DNA of 64,000 bases from Maratus speciosus (Eukaryota; Arthropoda; Arachnida; Araneae; Salticidae), in the NCBI GenBank assembly GCA_963932465.1, contig OZ010786.1, forward strand, positions 537,915,073 to 537,979,072, given 5' to 3'. Below the pieces are notes generated by a model. It saw only the letters and a program-made list of their open reading frames with translations, ran no database searches and was not told the DNA's origin. The position numbers and the translations under genes were made by a program. Each line of letters begins with the position of its first letter. Within the stretch, counting starts at the first letter, position 1. Shown here one piece after another: positions 11,398-21,945 of the stretch.

Positions 11398-13148
11398 AAA
11401 TTCGAAACGATTCTGTGAGTATTTCCTTTGAAAATATTTTTCCAATTTCTTAAAAATGCGTATATAAATATTGTTCTTTCAATTGTAAAATATATATATG
11501 AGTCTTAAATTCAAATATAAATATTATATTCACACTCTTCTATTCATTTCTATGCGTTTTGTTTATTTTTTCTCTTTTGAAACAGACAGGAGTGGAAGCG
11601 ACTCCCGCGGGCGTTCTAGGGGGAAAATGGTAGCGGGCGTTCTAGTGTTAACACATTTCGAGCATCCTCTGACAACTTTAACAACTACTAAAAAGTCACT
11701 TTATACGCAACTACATTCCACTTAAGTCCCTTGACCTTTGGGGCCCGGTACAGGCCCCTTAAAAGTTTCGCACCATAAATTGTTAATAAATTGCCTCCTC
11801 TTAATCCGATTTTCATTTTTGGAACCCTTTTTCCATTTAGTTATTCGCCCGTTAAATTATTCCAGTTAATTTCCTTTGGCATCCTAAGGTTGCATAGGGC
11901 CCGATCCGGTACCCCTTGAATTTTTGGTGCGGCATGCATTTTTCACCACCTAATTTTCTTGCATTATCAATGCAAAATTTTAAAATTGAGTCTTGCTCTA
12001 TTTTTGCCGGACCAACACACGCTTATTTTTACTGGATCCTAGAATCCTGTTTTACGCATTTCCCCCTACTTTTTGCGCATTTATTTAAAATTTTATTCTA
12101 ATGATTAATTCATTCGGTATGCTTAATTTTTACTAATTGAAGATCTAAAGTGCTAGAACTTAGACCTTTTAACAAGTTTTCATATTAGGTCCCTGCTCTT
12201 TACTATCAGTCGGCACCCTCTGGGCCCTTCGTTATAGGTTCCTTAAATCGGTCCGATTCACTAGCTTTTTTTAAACAAGTTCTTAAGTCCTCTTGCTATT
12301 ACAGGAATGACAAAACAATTTCTCGGACTTCAGCTATTACCAATTTTGAATATTAATCTTTCTCTTAGGCCCTTTATTGCAGCTTCTTTAAAAACTATCC
12401 GATTCTGTTACATTTTACTTTAACATAGTTTCATCGTCCTCCAGCTACTTTAAAACTACTAACAAATTTTCTTATACCCAAATACATTCTTGTTAAGACG
12501 CTGGCACACAGTGCCCGGTCTTGCATTATACTTCAATTACCACTTTTTTCGAATATTAAACTAATTTTTCAGCATCAACTTACGTTTACCCACTACAGCC
12601 ATAAATTTAAAATCGCGCTAATTTAAAGGTAACTTTAGATAATGGATTTCAATAGTTTATTAAATATAGTGTTAATGTTAAATGTAAATCATGAAATTTA
12701 CAAGAGGAGATATCATCTTCCTCTGCTTGGGGGCGCATTCATTCCTCCGATTCTAAAGACCTAATTTCTACGGTGTTAGGTTCGTTCAACATAGATTACA
12801 ATTCAGCTACTTTCTGTATTATGAAATTTTATCTTAGACTTCAGTTACTAACACTTTCTGGCATTAATGATGGATTCATTTTTTGTATTCTATGGGCTGG
12901 ATTACTACGAGGTTTGGCTCACTCACCTTGGTTTTCAATTGTCTCCGGCACTTCCGGAGCACATCCACTACATGCTGCCTTACGTAGCGTGGACCCAGAT
13001 TATAGGTTCGTTCGGAAAGAAGTTTGCTGGGAACACACTAGACGCTGCGGAAGGCAATGGATGCCTGCGAAATTAGTTTCATTTAAAAGAATTTCAAAAG
13101 ACATAAAATCATACAAACTTGAGTTTTGTTTAAGGTTATTATTTATAG

Positions 13149-13178
13149 ACACCGGACAACGCCGGGTGGGTCTGCTAG
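13149..13178 (+). other. Helitron 3' hairpin and CTAG end
   Basis: CACCGG / CCGGGTG arms around a short ACAACG loop, then 7 bp to CTAG at 13175-13178. A GC-rich hairpin just before CTRR is the standard Helitron 3' signal, thought to terminate rolling-circle transfer. Confidence 0.8.
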
Positions 13179-14264
13179 TTTAGGAATAAACTAAAAGCTT
13201 TACATTAAAATAAATTAAAAAAGATACTTATTAATTTAAGGAGTATTTAATAGGATTAATGATAGATATTATTATAGAATAAGAAATTAGTGAATATGTC
13301 GGTAATTTAGCATGTAAAAGGAAATATCGCGAAGGAAAAATTAATATATATATATAACATATATTTCGTAAGAAATGTTAATAAACTGGGAACATAAATT
13401 GTTTACATGCATCATACTATTTATATCGGAGAATTGCGAATTTCAAATTAAATTCATATTATATAATTGAAAATATTCCTCGAGAATAGTGTACCAGCAC
13501 AAGTTGGAAACATCATTCAACTAATGGTCACACTTACATTGAAAAAAAAATCCTATAATGTTGCGAAACGATTTGCAACCTTTGTGTGGTTGTTGATATT
13601 ATTCTTTACTATTAACGACGCTAACTACTGGTATTTAAGAATCCTGAAATTATGACACATGTTACACATATGACTTTAACACTTTATGCCTCCACGATAT
13701 ATCTAAGTAACATTAAAATAACTTGTTATAAAATTCATTTAATACATCGATTAGTAACAATACAGTGTAGAATGAGTTAGGGATAATTTACTTAATCTTG
13801 TTCCAAAAGCAATATTGGTAGCACGAACGAAAAACATTTTTAAAAGGATGATATATTTTGCCTTTGCATATTTTCAGCTATCTCGACGTTGAAAGATTGG
13901 GAAGAGGGAGGGGGGAGATTTTCAATTCGGAAAACGTTTCTCCTTTCTATTGCATGAACATTATATTTTACATTTCCTAATTCCACAAAATGAAAAAAAA
14001 ATTAAATAAAAGATTAGATTGGGGTTATAAATATTGCACAAAGTCCCAATAAATTCAAGTTTAATTAATTAATTTTATTTGTCAAAATCATTCTAAAATT
14101 TATTAAATGATTATGTAAATCTTCTAATGTAATTTCAAAAAATAACGAAAAAGACTTTAGAAAAGGAAATTTTGATTAATTTATAATTTGGGATATAAAG
14201 GGTTAAAAATAACCTGAATGTTGAATAAACATATTTCAATGAGATATTTTACTAAATCAATGTA
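13179..14264. other. AT-rich spacer, partly R1-like
   Basis: No gene seen. The phrase CATGTTACACATATGAC at about 13657 recurs at about 25998 at the left edge of R1 copy B, so R1 probably starts here. A purine-rich G tract lies near 13898-13918. Confidence 0.4.
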
Positions 14265-14274
14265 CACTCTCAAA

Positions 14275-14503
14275 AATAATTTGCTTAAAAATGAAAACTT
14301 CCATGTACTCGTATTTTTTATGTACAATGGTTTCAAAAAGAAGTACATTGTTAAAAATAATCTACTTAAAAATGAGAATTTCTATGTACTCATATTTTTT
14401 TAAGTACAATTGCTTCAAAAAAGGAGCATTAATCTACTTAAAAATGAAAATTTCTTTGTACTCGATTTTTTTAAGTACAATTAATTCAGAAACGAGTACA
14501 TGA
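14275..14503. repeat. Minisatellite, three ~75-80-bp units
   Basis: Units start near 14275, 14357 and 14432. Each contains CTTAAAAATGA(A/G)AA(C/T)TT, then TGTACTC, a T-run, AAGTACAAT and a purine-rich GAGTAC-like end. The open frames across the array come from the repeat and are not genes. A diverged related stretch is at about 15105-15170. Confidence 0.8.
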
Positions 14504-14869
14504 TATTTTGAAGATGTGTATACTTATACATGATTTATAAATGTATGCAGAAATGAATACATATATTTTGTATTTTAAAGTCTTAATATTCATGTTTAAA
14601 TCCTATGTGCTCAAAAATATGAGTTTTCTGATAAACCCTTTTCTTATACCGAATTGACAGTAGGGATTTCCAAGCTTTTCTATGTCTAACTTTGTTATAA
14701 TTTTTAATTTATAATACACACATTTCAAATTTATTTACAATTTCATTAGAAATGTTAAAGAAGAAAATTTAGTTTAAAAATTGTTTTATTAGAAATTAGA
14801 ATATTTAAGAAATGGAAAATTGATCTCTGCTGTTACCGATCTTCCGTCGCTGATTCATAAAAGGTGTCA

Positions 14870-14960
14870 TTTGGAAGCAGCTGGTAACAGCTCTTATATC
14901 GCAGTCAGTACAAAACTGGTCTCCCACCTAGATGACTCGGGTTCAAATCAAGGGGCGGCT
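14870..14960 (+). repeat. Possible tRNA-derived SINE head
   Basis: GGGTTCAAATC at 14939-14949 resembles a pol III B box (T-arm). CGCAGTCAGTA about 40 bp upstream could be a degenerate D-arm/A box. The stretch is less AT-rich than its surroundings and lies in the middle of the MITE. No tail or target duplication was identified, so the call is weak. Confidence 0.25.
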
Positions 14961-15247
14961 CATACACAAGAATTAAATTGGCAAATTAATTGTCCACAAA
15001 TTGTAGTTCTTCGCAATTCAAAGTTACCGTAATTAAAAATGGTGATTTGTCGGTTCTCTGTTTTTTTTTCTTATAGTGGATGTGTGTTCCTATACATACT
15101 TATTTTCGAGTCCTTGTATGTACTCAAAAAAATGAGTACATGCGTTTTTTAAATTTAAGAGTTAAGTACTCGGAGCTATTTTAAGATCGGGAAGTGCTCA
15201 ATAATTAGTACAATTTACTTATTTTTAAGAATAGTGTTTTAACAGTG

Positions 15248-16760
15248 TACTGATTTTCTGATGTTATGTACATAACAAATAACCCTTTCGAAATGCAACA
15301 GCCAAAAATGGACGATTTTTCCAATATCAAACTTTCATTTATCGGTGACATTTTCAAAGTATTTTAAAGAAAAATATTGATTCAATACTTTAGTCAAAAA
15401 CCTTATGAAATCCGATAATTTCCATTGCATTTTCTAAGCACTATAAGGTGTTAGGTTATCTAGAAATTCAAGAAAGTTATAATAATCATAAAGTTATGTG
15501 CGGAAAATTGTTTTGTGTAATGCTTTTCAATACTTTGCAAAATTGTACATATTTTAAAGTTCGAAGACGAATAAGTATCTTCAAGGTACACTAATATGAT
15601 TTGAAAATGTGATATTGATAAAAGTTCTTGGATGTTTTCTAAGTACTTTGAGCCTAAATTTCCTGATTATTTAAGTTGTGTATTTACAGTTTCGCTCTTT
15701 AAAGTAATATAATTTATGCTTATACTCAAAATAATATACTGAAATAACAACTAAATCGTAAATTTATACAAATTTTTAATTTTAACCGTAAAGTACTAAG
15801 ATATCTAGTCGCAATTAAAAATCCAGTTCCAAATAGTTATCAATGTAAGTTCTAAGTATTATTATTTTGTAAGAATAACTTATTACAAAATATATTTCAC
15901 CTATAGCTACAAAATTCCATATAAGTATATCTCTTATCCAAATTTAAGTTTCTTATACATAATGTAACGAAATTTCGAGTTTTAAGGTTGTTTCTGAAAT
16001 TTCAAATAAATTATTCTAAATATACCTGAAATATCTAGAATAAATTACTCGGGTATGCACCGATAGAATGTTATATGCTTATTTGTAAAATTTCCCATTT
16101 ATCTTTTCAATAAATTTAATAAAGTAGAAATATTTAAATTTTATATCAGATGTATTTTTATACAGTTATGTCCATATTCATTATGTTATACATGAAAATA
16201 ATAAAAACTCTAATTATTATAAACATAATGGCTTCGGCATCTCAGTATCTTTCCAAAAAAAATGTATTTGGTTCATATTTGTATAAAAATTAAAACTGGA
16301 AATCTTTACATACGTATACGTATTGTGAATAAATAAATAAATGCCAAAGAAACATACTTTAAAAAATATATCCTCATAACTCTCAATTAACAACTCAACG
16401 AATAATTCACATAACAGCTTTTATTAAACTTTTCTCTATTTAAAATGTAACGCATATTAATCAAAGTTAAATTTTCTTGCTTATCTTTAGAACTGATATA
16501 ATATAATGAATACTTACAATCTGTTTTAGTATTACGGTCATAAATTTTACCGACGCTTCAATTGAATATAATGCACCATTTCGCTGTTATATTCCGTTTT
16601 GGAATGGAATGATCAAAGCAATTTTCAGCCGATGCTTTTGTTACAAACTTTGATACGGCCTAATAATTTCTTTCCCTGTTTTGAAACACAAATCAGGTAT
16701 TCTAATATTAAATTATTCTCAAAAGCTTCTTGGGTTATATTTCAAAATTCTGCATGGAAA
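15248..16760. repeat. Repeat R1, copy A
   Basis: Non-coding AT-rich repeat. It aligns in order with 26070-27590 (copy B) and in part with 25166-25830 (copy C). Shared phrases include CTTTAGTCAAAAAC, AAATCCGATAATTTCC, AGTTATAATAATCATAAAGT, TTTTAAAGTTCGAAGACGAA and CCGATGCTTTTGTT. Only small indels separate the copies outside inserted elements. No coding or terminal structure was recognised. Confidence 0.75.
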
Positions 16761-17241
16761 TTATTTGAATATAAGGTTTTGTTTTTTTATGTTTTGCATA
16801 CAATTTGTTAAATTATACCTATTTTAAAAGTACAAAAACAAATAATTTTCTAAATATTTTGAAAGTAGCTTAACGAGCTATCATTTTTCTGATTTTGGCA
16901 TACGATTTTTTATTTGTTTATATTGTATTTAAAATTCACTGTTCATGTTTTTCCAATGAAAGCCTCATTTAAGAGATTTTATAACTACCAAACGTACGAA
17001 AAGTTCCCATTTTAGGCAAAAGTAATTAAGAAATTGCGTAGCAGTCGTTCAGAGAAAAAATAAATGTTTCTTTATTCAATGCCTTCCTTCTCATTTTAGA
17101 ATTATAGCAAATGAATAATTGTGGATTTCGATATTACTCTGAAGATTATAACTTTAATAAGTGTTTTATTTTTGCTTTATTTAGCTGACTATTTATGTAT
17201 TTAAAAAAAATCTATAATTAGTTATTTTTACGCAAAAATTC

Positions 17242-17288
<47 letters not shown>

Positions 17289-17587
17289 CTTCCAAAATAC
17301 TGTTTAAGTCACATTGTTCTTAAATAGAAGTATTTATTGTTCGCACTTGCCTTTGATTCTTCTTAAGGCTCTGAACGTTTTCCTTGAAATATAAAGTAAA
17401 AACAAATATAATTATATTTAATTTTTTTTCCTCTGTTACCTCCCAACATAAAGCTTTAATTCAGGATTTTGAGAAAAAAGATTTTAAGAGATATAATTCT
17501 GAGCTGGGGAGACGTCAATAATCTATTGAATTAGCTTTTATTAGTATCCGTATTTGCAAATTGGCACAAATTGCAACAGAAAAAAAT
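16761..17587. other. AT-rich spacer with (AT)n
   Basis: No gene seen. It contains a ~42-bp (AT)n run at 17244-17285. Confidence 0.5.
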
Positions 17588-18123
17588 TTCATCAAACAAT
17601 GCATGGTCGGAAGTAAAACGCAAAAGTGCTAGAGGGCGCAGAAGGTGATGTTGTTATACGATGCAAAAACAAACAAAGAACGCTTGAGTGTCGAAAACAA
17701 GGTGGGAATCCGATCTCCGTACATTCGATGAGACTCTGAGCCACTTCCATTTGCAGTTCCATAGAAAAAATGCATAGCAGCCTTTCCCTATTAGTAAAAG
17801 TCAACAACTTCCGATACGTTCCTACCGCAATCGACAGTTGCACATTCGGATCAGTGACTTTTATGTAGTATTAATCGTGGCAAAATTTTGAATACGCGTT
17901 CTTCTTCTTCCCCATAACACATTTACATGATATTAGCGTCATTCGTTCTTCTCCAGACAGCTCGCAACCGCATTGGAGCTTTAAGATTCGTATGAATCAA
18001 GTTTCCAAATGCGCGAGCATCTTTGCGTTTTATTTCCGACTATGCATTATTTGATGAAAGTTCTTTGTTTTGTTGCGTACTGTCACCTCTTAAAGTTTTG
18101 CCCATATTTTATGAAACACCCTG
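17588..18123 (-). mobile_element. Left-truncated mariner MITE
   Basis: Closely related along its length to the complete MITE at 57084-57670. The right end (…TTTTATGAAACACCCTG, then TA at 18124-18125) is intact. The left end is missing: similarity starts near TTTCATC at about 17588. On the minus strand it keeps the transposase leader and the first ~30 codons of the gene (reading frames with YGTANGSGSESHRMYGDR), as in the large element at 2242-5216. It is an internal-deletion derivative of that family and encodes no working protein. Confidence 0.8.
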
Positions 18124-18139
18124 TATGCATGAATTCATA

Positions 18140-21100
18140 AAATTACAGGCAGGAACAAAAATAATGACAACCTCAATATGTTCAATATATTTTTAAATAC
18201 AATCTTTGGATACAGAGCCATACACATATGAATTCTTTGCCATGTTTATATAGTCTTCAAAAGAGAACTTTAAACAAAACGCTGAACGTTTAATTCACCA
18301 TTTTAATTAACCAATTGTTTGAACAAATTTATTTGTTTAATAATTATACAACATTGTTTTACTGAAATTTTCATTTTTATATAATTGAAGTTAATGTCTG
18401 ATTATGAAAATTAAATCAATTCTTACAGTAAATGCCTAAATAAAAAAGAACGCAACAGACAAACAAAAAAAAAACTATTAAATTAAAGAAATATTTTTTG
18501 TTAAATTGATATGGCACATCCTTATTATTTTTTAATACTTGTAAAACTACATTACATGTACAATTAAAATATTCTTTATTTAATTTTCCATATAATAATT
18601 AAAATAACTTAATTGTTGTTTTTATTGTTGTTGTTATTTTTGTTGCTGAAGGGTTTTTTTGTGGTATTATCTGAATAAAATACTTTAATCTTCCTGATTA
18701 TACATTCCATAACACAAAAACGTAACTTCCACCAAAAAAAGTATTTAGTATATTATAAAAACTCATTTTTAATAAAAAAAATTTAATTAAAAGAGTTGAT
18801 TAAAAGTTGAGTTTATTTTTGATTAGTTTTTTTACAAACTCTTATAACAAAAAAAAAAATAAAAAATAAAAAATAAATAAATAAATATCATAACTGTATG
18901 GAATTCTCTATTTCTATCAAACAATTAGTTTTAAAAGACACATTATAATTATCCGGTGCTCTACGAAACGAATTGCATAAAAAAATTTTTTATGCTAATT
19001 GAAGAGTGTAGAGTTCATTTATACTTTCAGAATTGTGTACTGCTACCAAAAAAACAAAGTTATGGTTAGGTTTAATATGAAGATGGCCCCGTAGGCAAAT
19101 TTTATATACATTACTTAAAAGTAGACTTTATTAACCAATCGTGTGGTACCAGTAACTTTCGTCTACGAAATTTTTTTGTAGAGTTAGTAAGGCTTTTTTA
19201 CCTTTTTTTTTTTCTTTTTACGTCTGTACATAATATGAAACTTTCAGGAAATATAAAAAAATTGTGATGATATATATGAAATATTTTGTTTGATAAGCTA
19301 AAAAATTCTTTTTAAAACTGTTTCAAAAATCAACTACTGTCCAAAAATATAATTTTATTTTTAGGTGGGGGGATTAGCGTTTAATTTTAGATAATATAAA
19401 AATATAGTTTCAATAATATAAATAAAGCTAACGGTAATGCGATTTATTAAAATAGAAAAAAAAAATATCATGTTAAATTTAAGCCGTTGTTATTTGATAC
19501 ATTAGTACAAATATTTATTAATGTTAATGTATATTAATAAATATATAAATATATAAAAATTAAAAACATAAATAATGATTGTTGCATAAATAAAATAACT
19601 CATACTCAATGAAATAAAATGTGTGAAGTGTGAATATTAAGCTTAAGATTAAACCTTCAGTACAAAATTATTAATTACATTATTGGATAATAAACAATAG
19701 TGTGAGTTTTTTTAAATATAAATATATATATATATATATTTATAATTTAAAATTTGTGGAATCATGGGTTGATATTTTGTAAATGAAAAAAAAAAATTGG
19801 AAAATTTAAATAGGAGATAAGATACGGTTTAATTTTATTAATTCGCAAAAAGCTCGATTTAGAAAACTGAAATGAAGAAATGCAAAATAAGAATTAAATA
19901 CTTTTATTTTCTCTAAATGCTGTAAAGAATGTTTTCAAAACATGGATTTGCAATTCTATTTTTAACTTTATAAGTTAAGCTTCGACGTGTTGGATTTTTT
20001 GAGGGGGACGAAATTTGGGCATTTTTTTCTTTTGCCATATATATATACTTTTGAAAAAACAATTTTTCGCATAGTTAATTTTTTTGTACGAGATATTCCT
20101 ATGATTCTATGTGTGTTGGTAGTGTGTTGGTAGTCTATGTAAAATCAAAATCTGGTAGGTTTTCACTGAAAATTACAACATTTAGGCCCTAAAAGTGACT
20201 GGGGAGTCGAGAATAAGGCACCTTATATTAAGAATAGGTATTTTAATCAACGAAATAAAATAAAATATAAGGATATTAGTCAATCGTCGCATAATGACGA
20301 TTGGTATTTATTTTTAACACTTTCTTGCATATTTGAAATCTGTTTATGAATACGAATTTTCTGTCTGCCTGTCTGTGTGTCTGTCCGTGTTTTAACTCAC
20401 GTAGATAAAGTCAAATTGCCATGCAGTTGATATATGTTAACTGTGGCACGTTTGATAACAAAAATAAAATGTGTAACATTTATGGATCGTGTATAAATTA
20501 TATATACCATATACACTGCTGAACTAAAAGTTAGAATAATATATATTATATAAATAAATTTATATGTCATGCGCCGTGCAACACATAAAATTAGGTTAAA
20601 TTTCTTGCTATGGAAAGAGTTTCATATAGTGTTCCGGATGGTGAAGGAACCTAAAATGGCGATAATAGGCCATTTTAGCGTCTTACCAAATGTTTCAAGA
20701 AGCGGAAAAACTTAATATTTAAAAATATATATTTTATTTTTATAATTTTATAAACATATATATGATAGTTTTATGTATATTATATATGTATTTATATGTA
20801 GATATCAATTTATAAATATATATTATAGTCACATATAAATAAATATTACATAATTATATGTATGTTTATAATTTTATATGTTTCATATTTAATGTATTTA
20901 TTATACATGTGAAAATTAAACATAATATTATATAATAAACTTTAGTTTTATAAATATCTTAAAACAAATAAAAATGCATAAAAAGTATATTTACATACCA
21001 TTGCATCTACAGAAAAATATAGTTAAAAGAACACGAAAATTTATAATTAAAAAATATTATTAAAATTAATTAAAATGTGGATCCAAAATTATTACTTATA

Positions 21101-21945
21101 CACCTGTAGCATTTAAGTAATAAAAAAAAGTAACTCCAATTGCTAGGAATCGCAACAACCACATCAAAACTTTTGTCGCCGAAAAACGTTTTCCATGAAA
21201 AACGGAGCAGGCTATCAAATTCTTCCACAGACTTATGATGGTAATTCCTGACATTTTATTTTCAATTGTTTACATTGACATCGTCTTTAGGCATTAACAA
21301 ACTGTGAAATTTTGTTACAGTATTTGGTGTAAGATGGAAAGGGCTTACAATCTATTGTAGGAGCAGATTTTTTTTTTTTTTTTTTTTGAAAACACCATTA
21401 AAGAATTATAGAAGTTTTTTAGTGATTGTGGCGAGAAACTGAGGCACGTTTTAGTACTTTCAAATTAGTCAAATAGATAAAAAAAAGTGTATCAATGCAT
21501 TTACAAAAATATATATATATATATAAACTACATGATGCCTCACTCGAGTCTACACTCATATTTTGCTTAATTAGGTTAATAATATAGAAGATGTTTGTGC
21601 GAATAAGTTCAGAGACATGTATAGCTGTGTTTGCGATGTGTTAACATAAGATAAATGTGCGAAAATGTTAAGAGACATGTATAACTTTGTTTGAGATGTG
21701 TTAACATTATACAAATACCAGAAGTGGGTACTAAATTTACACAATCGACTGGGATAAACACACCATATTTCAAAATATATCTGCCAGTCTGTTGCCTGTC
21801 CGTTTGTTCTTGAATAAAACGTTATGCGTTTTGCACGCGAAAACGTGCAAATATGTTGACAATTTTGTTATATTATATTTATAATTCATTAATTTATCAA
21901 AAAAAAAAAAATCGGAGATCGCTTGGTGTGCAACATCACGGAATA
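18140..21945. repeat. Repeat R2, unit 1
   Basis: A long non-coding AT-rich repeat. Blocks at 18140-18850 match 31725-32330 and 55110-55415. Blocks at 19130-19480 match 34870-35285 and 57880-58230. Blocks at 20280-20520 match 38605-38800, and 21240-21945 match 39330-39742. Shared phrases include TACTTTAATC(T/A)TCCTGATTAT, TTCCACCAAAAAAAGTATTT, GTTGATATATGTTAA and GTGCAACATCAC. The order is preserved. It resumes at 23526-23699, after the Tc3-like element. No gene was recognised in it. Confidence 0.75.
20651..20678. other. Perfect 10-bp inverted repeat
   Basis: CTAAAATGGC and its exact complement enclose an 8-base loop. The stem is GC-richer than the flanks. No link to a gene or terminator can be shown. 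Confidence 0.5.

Larger units (their letters stand above)
9235..11647 (+). mobile_element. piggyBac-like transposon inserted at TTAA
   Basis: Flanked by TTAA at 9231-9234 and 11648-11651, with inverted ends CACTAGAACGCCCG / CGGGCGTTCTAGTG. The interrupted Helitron unit resumes exactly on each side: the other units read TTTCTTTAACATAGTT across this point. This fixes the insertion and shows it is later than the unit duplication. The element is 2413 bp and holds one transposase gene, now broken. TTAA target use and CxxTAGAACGCCC-like ends are established piggyBac features. Confidence 0.95.
7741..12540. repeat. Tandem ~730-760-bp units inside the Helitron
   Basis: A phrase close to ATTGTTAATAAATTGC starts at 7741, 7868, 8631 and 11779. 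The 7868 to 8631 step is 763 bp. The 8631 to 11779 step is 731 bp once the piggyBac insertion is subtracted. Each unit repeats the same ordered phrases: TTAATCCGATCTTCATTTTT, CAGTTAAGACCCTG, GGGCCC blocks, a poly-T stretch, and TTAAAAATGATC(C/G)GAATTGC. The first copy (7741-7867) is a 127-bp stub. A 30-bp A-run at about 9104-9133 lies in the second unit. Confidence 0.8.
7552..13178 (+). mobile_element. Non-autonomous Helitron (5.6 kb) with nested piggyBac
   Basis: The left end is TCTATACTAATAAAATAAC and the right end is GGGTCTGCTAG, preceded by a GC-rich hairpin at 13149-13167. Both ends match arthropod Helitrons, which start with TC and end in CTRR. The flanking bases are A (7551) and T (13179), the expected Helitron target. 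Without the 2417 bp added by the piggyBac insertion and its target duplication, the element is about 3.2 kb. No Rep/helicase coding was seen, so mobility would depend on another copy. The interior is mainly a diverged tandem array of ~730-760-bp units rich in GGGCCC-containing phrases. Confidence 0.88.
14265..15247. mobile_element. Minisatellite-bearing Tc1/mariner-type MITE
   Basis: A 983-bp insertion with ends CACTCTCAAAAATA and CACTGTTAAAAC (inverted), flanked by TA at 14263-14264 and 15248-15249. R1 copy B at about 26068-26080 reads AATCAATGTACTGATT, the uninterrupted site, so the boundaries are well supported. The termini match those of the 162-bp MITE at 51014-51175 (CACTGTTAAAAAT). The element contains a three-unit minisatellite near its left end and related GTACTC phrases near its right end. 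No transposase coding was seen. Confidence 0.75.

Noticed and set aside
14218..14503. Open frames of 61 and 70 codons with repeated residues
   Set aside because: They are produced by the minisatellite; frame and sequence repeat with the DNA unit.
17592..17843. 83-codon minus-strand frame
   Set aside because: It runs through the MITE leader and a shifted transposase start; the real frame is another and is broken.
20509..20540. Tc1-like end CACTGCTGAACTAAAAGTT
   Set aside because: No matching inverted end was found nearby, so an element cannot be supported.
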